Positions 32,985 to 36,136 of a DNA stretch of 36,136 bases are shown piece by piece. Each line of letters starts with the position of its first letter. The first letter of the stretch is position 1. This stretch comes from CAINVV01 sp964528535. GTDB lineage: Bacteria > Bacteroidota > Bacteroidia > Bacteroidales > Prolixibacteraceae. The position numbers were made by a program, and so were the translations under genes. The stretch is from positions 1 to 36,136 of the forward strand of contig CAZGSQ010000030.1 in assembly GCA_964528535.1 (NCBI GenBank), given 5' to 3'. The notes under the pieces were generated by a model. That model had not been told where the DNA came from. It ran no database searches and saw only the letters and a program-made list of their open reading frames with translations.

Positions 32985-35546
32985 ATGGAAACCAACAAAT
33001 CAAAAGCATCCCTCTCCCGCAGAAGCTTCCTCAGACATGCAACATCCGGTTCACTATTCCTTGCATTAGCTCCAGCCACCCAACTTTTTGCCAGCAGTTT
33101 TCCAAGCGGTTTTGTCTGGTCGGCCGAAGCCGCCAAATTCAAGATTCACATGGTTGGACAAGCACACATCGATCCGGTCTGGTTGTGGAACTGGTCGGAA
33201 GGCATCTCAGTGGTCCACAGCACTTTTCAATCTGCGCTCGACCGCATGAAGGAGACCCCCGACTTCAAATTTACGGCTAGCTCAGCCCAATTCTACCAAT
33301 GGGTTGCCGAGAATGATCCTGCCATGCTCAAAGAAATCCGAAAACGCGTTGAAGAGGGCCGTTGGTGTTCGGTAGGTGGTTGGTGGGTCGAACCAGATAT
33401 GAACATTCCATCCGGCGAAGCCATGGTCAGACAGGGACTGTATGGTCAGCTTACGCTTCAGCGCCTGCTTGGTCGTCGTTCGACAGTAGCCTACAATCCT
33501 GATTCATTTGGACATACAGGCAATTTGCCACAGATCATCAAGTCACAGGGGATGGAAAATTACATCTTCATGCGACCGGGCATCCGTGAAAAGACGATTC
33601 CTTCTGATCTTTTTTGGTGGGAAGGTACCGATGGCACCAAGGTACTTACCTATCGGATCCAGTTTGGATACAACGACAGCGGTTCCGTCCACACGCGGGT
33701 AGAGAATTTGGTTGCCCAATATGCCAACCAACCGATGAAGAGTTTTATGGCCTATTACGGAGCGGGCGACCACGGTGGTGGTGCAACCAAAGTCAACATC
33801 AGCTCCATCAATGAACTTCGAACGGAACAAGGCGCTCCGAAAGTTGCCTACAGTTCACCGGAGGCCTATTTCAAAGAGGTACGTGAAGATAGTACCCTAC
33901 AACTTCCGGTAGTTAAAGACGACCTCCAACATCACGCAGTAGGTTGTTATACAGCGGAATCGGAGATCAAAAAAGGAAACCGCCAGTCTGAATCGGCACT
34001 TGTAACAGCCGAAAAAATTGCCGCCATAGGTTCAATAGCATGGGGTTCCCATTATCCAAAGCAGCAGTTTACAACGGCCTGGCACAAGGTACTCTTCCTT
34101 CAGTTTCACGATAGTTTGGCAGGCTCTTCGCTCTTCGACCATTCGCAAGCCGCTCGCGAAGGGTATGGCCATGCACAGGACGTGGCGCATGAGGCAACTT
34201 TCCTTGCCGTACAGAAACTGGAATGGCAGGTCGCGACAGAGGATCCGGATTCACAATATCTGTTGGTCTTCAATCCGCATGCCTGGGAGGTGACTGGCAA
34301 TGTGGAATATGATTTTAATTGGGGGACCATGCACAAATCCTCGAGGGTGGATGATGAAAAGGGGAACGCCCTTCCACACCAATGGGCACCGGGCTCTTCT
34401 GAGGCGGGAAGCAGAAAAAAACTGGTGGTAAGCATGAAGGTACCTCCAATGGGATACCGGCAGATTCGACTGTGGGATGGTGAAAATCCAGCACCAACAA
34501 ACACAGTGAAAGTCACTGAAAATGGTCTCGAGAATGACTTCCTCAAACTTCGTCTATCTTACAACGGTACAATCGGTCTATTCGACAAAGTAACCGGGAA
34601 AGAGTTGTTTACAGGTGATGATAACGGATGCAAAGCTGTCATCATCGACGATCCAAGCGATACATGGAGCCACGACATCAAGACTTTTAACAAGGAGATC
34701 GGGGCTTTTGGCAATGCCACCATCAAAGTTCTTGAGGAAGGACCCTTGCGCGGAAAAATCCGGTCCATTGCCACTTACGGCAATTCCACGCTTACGATCG
34801 ATTGGACACTTTATGCAGGATCAAGATATCCGGAAGCGGCAGTCACGCTCGACTGGCATGAACACCTTAAGATGGTCAAATTTTCCTTCCCGGTAGCCGT
34901 AGAATCGCCTGTTGCAACTTATGAAACCTCCTATGGAACGATCGTTCGTGCCACCAACGGAGATGAGGAACCAGGTCAGCGCTGGATTGATTTGACAGGC
35001 AGGCGCGAAAACGGTAACTATGGATTGGCAGTTTTCAATGATGCCAAATATGGTTACAACGTTGCCGGAAATGACATGCGCATCTCTGTTGCCCGCTCGG
35101 CTGTCTATGCCCACCACAATCCAAAGGTTCTTGACATGAAAGCAGAACATTTGTGGCAGGATCAGGGAATCCAGACCTTCCGTTTGTTGTTGGTGCCTCA
35201 TGCAGGCAATTGGCAGCACAGCAACCTGGTACGAATGGCTGAGGAATTTATGGCACCATCTGTTCCTATGTACCAGGGAATCCACAGGGGAACAATGCCG
35301 AAAGTTGGTTCCTTTCTGGCCGTAGATGCGCAAAATATCATCGTTTCGGCAGTAAAGCAGTCGGAAGTTGGTGAGGATCTCATCCTTCGCTGCGTGGAGA
35401 CCAGTGGAATGGCGGTTACAGCCAACCTTGATCTGGGTTTCATCAAAAAAAGATGGAGTGGCAACTTCGGGCCTTACGAAATAAAGACCCTTCGTATAAA
35501 TGCTAAATCTGGCAGTGTCAAAGAGGTGAATTTATTGGAAGAATAG
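32985..35546 (+). CDS. GH38 alpha-mannosidase with Tat signal
   Basis: This is a zinc-dependent retaining alpha-mannosidase of family GH38. The N-terminus has a twin-arginine motif, SRRSFLR (residues 11-17), then a hydrophobic stretch ending near LFASSF, so it is probably exported folded by the Tat pathway. Zinc ligands H61 and D63 lie in AHIDPVWLW. The nucleophile and third ligand is D173 in NPDSFGHTG. H375 in LQFHDSLAGSS is the remaining ligand. Middle and C-terminal beta domains extend to residue 853, a normal length for the family. The gene appears single, not near SusC/SusD. The mannose linkage acted on is not predictable. Confidence 0.93.
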   Translation: METNKSKASLSRRSFLRHATSGSLFLALAPATQLFASSFPSGFVWSAEAAKFKIHMVGQAHIDPVWLWNWSEGISVVHSTFQSALDRMKETPDFKFTASSAQFYQWVAENDPAMLKEIRKRVEEGRWCSVGGWWVEPDMNIPSGEAMVRQGLYGQLTLQRLLGRRSTVAYNPDSFGHTGNLPQIIKSQGMENYIFMRPGIREKTIPSDLFWWEGTDGTKVLTYRIQFGYNDSGSVHTRVENLVAQYANQPMKSFMAYYGAGDHGGGATKVNISSINELRTEQGAPKVAYSSPEAYFKEVREDSTLQLPVVKDDLQHHAVGCYTAESEIKKGNRQSESALVTAEKIAAIGSIAWGSHYPKQQFTTAWHKVLFLQFHDSLAGSSLFDHSQAAREGYGHAQDVAHEATFLAVQKLEWQVATEDPDSQYLLVFNPHAWEVTGNVEYDFNWGTMHKSSRVDDEKGNALPHQWAPGSSEAGSRKKLVVSMKVPPMGYRQIRLWDGENPAPTNTVKVTENGLENDFLKLRLSYNGTIGLFDKVTGKELFTGDDNGCKAVIIDDPSDTWSHDIKTFNKEIGAFGNATIKVLEEGPLRGKIRSIATYGNSTLTIDWTLYAGSRYPEAAVTLDWHEHLKMVKFSFPVAVESPVATYETSYGTIVRATNGDEEPGQRWIDLTGRRENGNYGLAVFNDAKYGYNVAGNDMRISVARSAVYAHHNPKVLDMKAEHLWQDQGIQTFRLLLVPHAGNWQHSNLVRMAEEFMAPSVPMYQGIHRGTMPKVGSFLAVDAQNIIVSAVKQSEVGEDLILRCVETSGMAVTANLDLGFIKKRWSGNFGPYEIKTLRINAKSGSVKEVNLLEE

Positions 35547-35615
35547 GTTCTAATGAATATTTAAAAAACTGACAATAATTGACACACACAAAACTTCATC
35601 AAAACGAGGAAATGT

Positions 35616-36136
35616 ATGAAAAGGTATTTTAGTATAACGCTAAATAATTTCGTTGATTTTCTTAAAAACCCAAAGGAGGAAAGTAATTTTAATGCACCAC
35701 CAAACAGTAAAATAAAATCGCTGTTAATCCTGTTCTCCCTTGAGATTGTTGTTTTGTCTATTTTTTCAGGATTGTTGAAGCTTTTTGAATCATTGAATCT
35801 GATTGATATCGGATCAAATAAAATATCTGATTTACTATTCAATCTTCCTCCCACTCAACTATTTTTAGTCGTAGTAATTGTTGCTCCTGTCATTGAAGAG
35901 CTGATTTTCAGGTTACCATTGAGATTTAAGCACAACTACCTGTTTAAATTGGTTCTTTGGATAATTTCGCTGACGAGAATAGTATCCAAAGAACGTCTTG
36001 ATGAGCTTATACAGCTTTTCCGTCCGGCCGCATTCCGGTACTTCTTTTATTTAATGACCATCTCATTTGGTCTTATCCACATTACCAATTTTGAAGGGTA
36101 CAAAAATCTTTTGGTTTGGATGCCATTTTTGACCAT
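35616..36136 (+). CDS. CPBP-family intramembrane metalloprotease, 3' truncated by window
   Basis: A frame open to the window end encodes at least 173 residues of a membrane protein of the CPBP (Abi/CAAX-protease-like) family. Hydrophobic helices lie at about residues 34-58, 80-97, 108-122 and 142-158. The first active-site motif is APVIEELIFRLPLR (E94, E95, R99), and the second is FGLIHITN with H155; both are typical of the family. The catalytic zinc site is therefore partly visible, and the rest lies beyond the edge. The ATG at 35616 is preceded by ACGAGGA. It is 69 bases downstream of the GH38 gene on the same strand. The substrate is unknown. Confidence 0.85.
   Translation, partial: MKRYFSITLNNFVDFLKNPKEESNFNAPPNSKIKSLLILFSLEIVVLSIFSGLLKLFESLNLIDIGSNKISDLLFNLPPTQLFLVVVIVAPVIEELIFRLPLRFKHNYLFKLVLWIISLTRIVSKERLDELIQLFRPAAFRYFFYLMTISFGLIHITNFEGYKNLLVWMPFLT

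Noticed and set aside
1..36136. CRISPR arrays, tRNA or rRNA genes, insertion sequences
   Set aside because: No regularly spaced repeats, cloverleaf-like sequences, ribosomal RNA segments or transposase motifs were seen by eye.

Overview
The window looks like a chromosomal segment from a Bacteroidota genome, probably class Bacteroidia; I cannot place it more finely. The evidence is a pair of ExbD proteins followed by a TonB with the typical Bacteroidota N-terminus, LytS/LytTR two-component signalling, a bacterial serine palmitoyltransferase, GH92 and GH38 mannosidases, many secreted proteins, and Bacteroidota-type promoters (TAnnTTTG) in place of sigma-70 boxes. No rRNA, tRNA, CRISPR array, insertion sequence or phage gene was seen. 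The left edge probably lies just after another exb gene. The right edge cuts a CPBP-family membrane protease gene.

Layout. 1-2180: exbD-exbD-tonB, closed by a strong hairpin terminator. 2269-2934 (-): exported Fe/Mn superoxide dismutase. 3131-6194 (+): malQ, a SRPBCC protein, an exported isochorismatase-fold hydrolase and a decayed DltE-type short-chain dehydrogenase. 6191-8925 (-): lipoprotein GH92 alpha-mannosidase, translationally coupled to a small WG-repeat protein. 9398-11313 (+): LytS-type kinase and LytTR regulator behind a clear promoter. 11358-18281 (+): the most unusual locus, a run of PqqD/RRE-like protein, ATP-grasp ligase, group IV PLP decarboxylase with an RRE-leader-like N-terminus, urea-transporter/M23 peptidase fusion, outer-membrane barrel and TPR protein. 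18434-22026 (+): two tandem M14 carboxypeptidase-like proteins, one with its catalytic residues lost. 22150-24248 (+): serine palmitoyltransferase and a short-chain dehydrogenase. 24260-24775 (-): NlpC/P60 hydrolase. 25205-29187 (+) with 29191-32667 (-): circularly permuted ATP-grasp, alpha-E protein, transglutaminase, Anbu proteasome homologue, and a convergent transglutaminase/amidoligase. 32985-35546 (+): Tat-exported GH38 alpha-mannosidase. 35616-end (+): CPBP protease, partial.

How the parts may work together. The 11358-18281 block is the best candidate for an undescribed system. A small RRE-fold protein sits directly before an ATP-grasp ligase and a PLP decarboxylase, followed by a membrane/periplasm module with overlapping genes (UT-M23, barrel, TPR), and a two-component system lies just upstream. 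This suggests a pathway that makes or modifies an amino-acid- or peptide-derived molecule and has an envelope transport or remodelling arm; its product cannot be read from sequence. The 25205-32667 block is a complete version of a neighbourhood known from comparative genomics (ATP-grasp/alpha-E/transglutaminase/Anbu/DUF2126), thought to build and break amide-linked peptides; its physiological product is still unclear. The serine palmitoyltransferase and its dehydrogenase neighbour fit sphingolipid synthesis.
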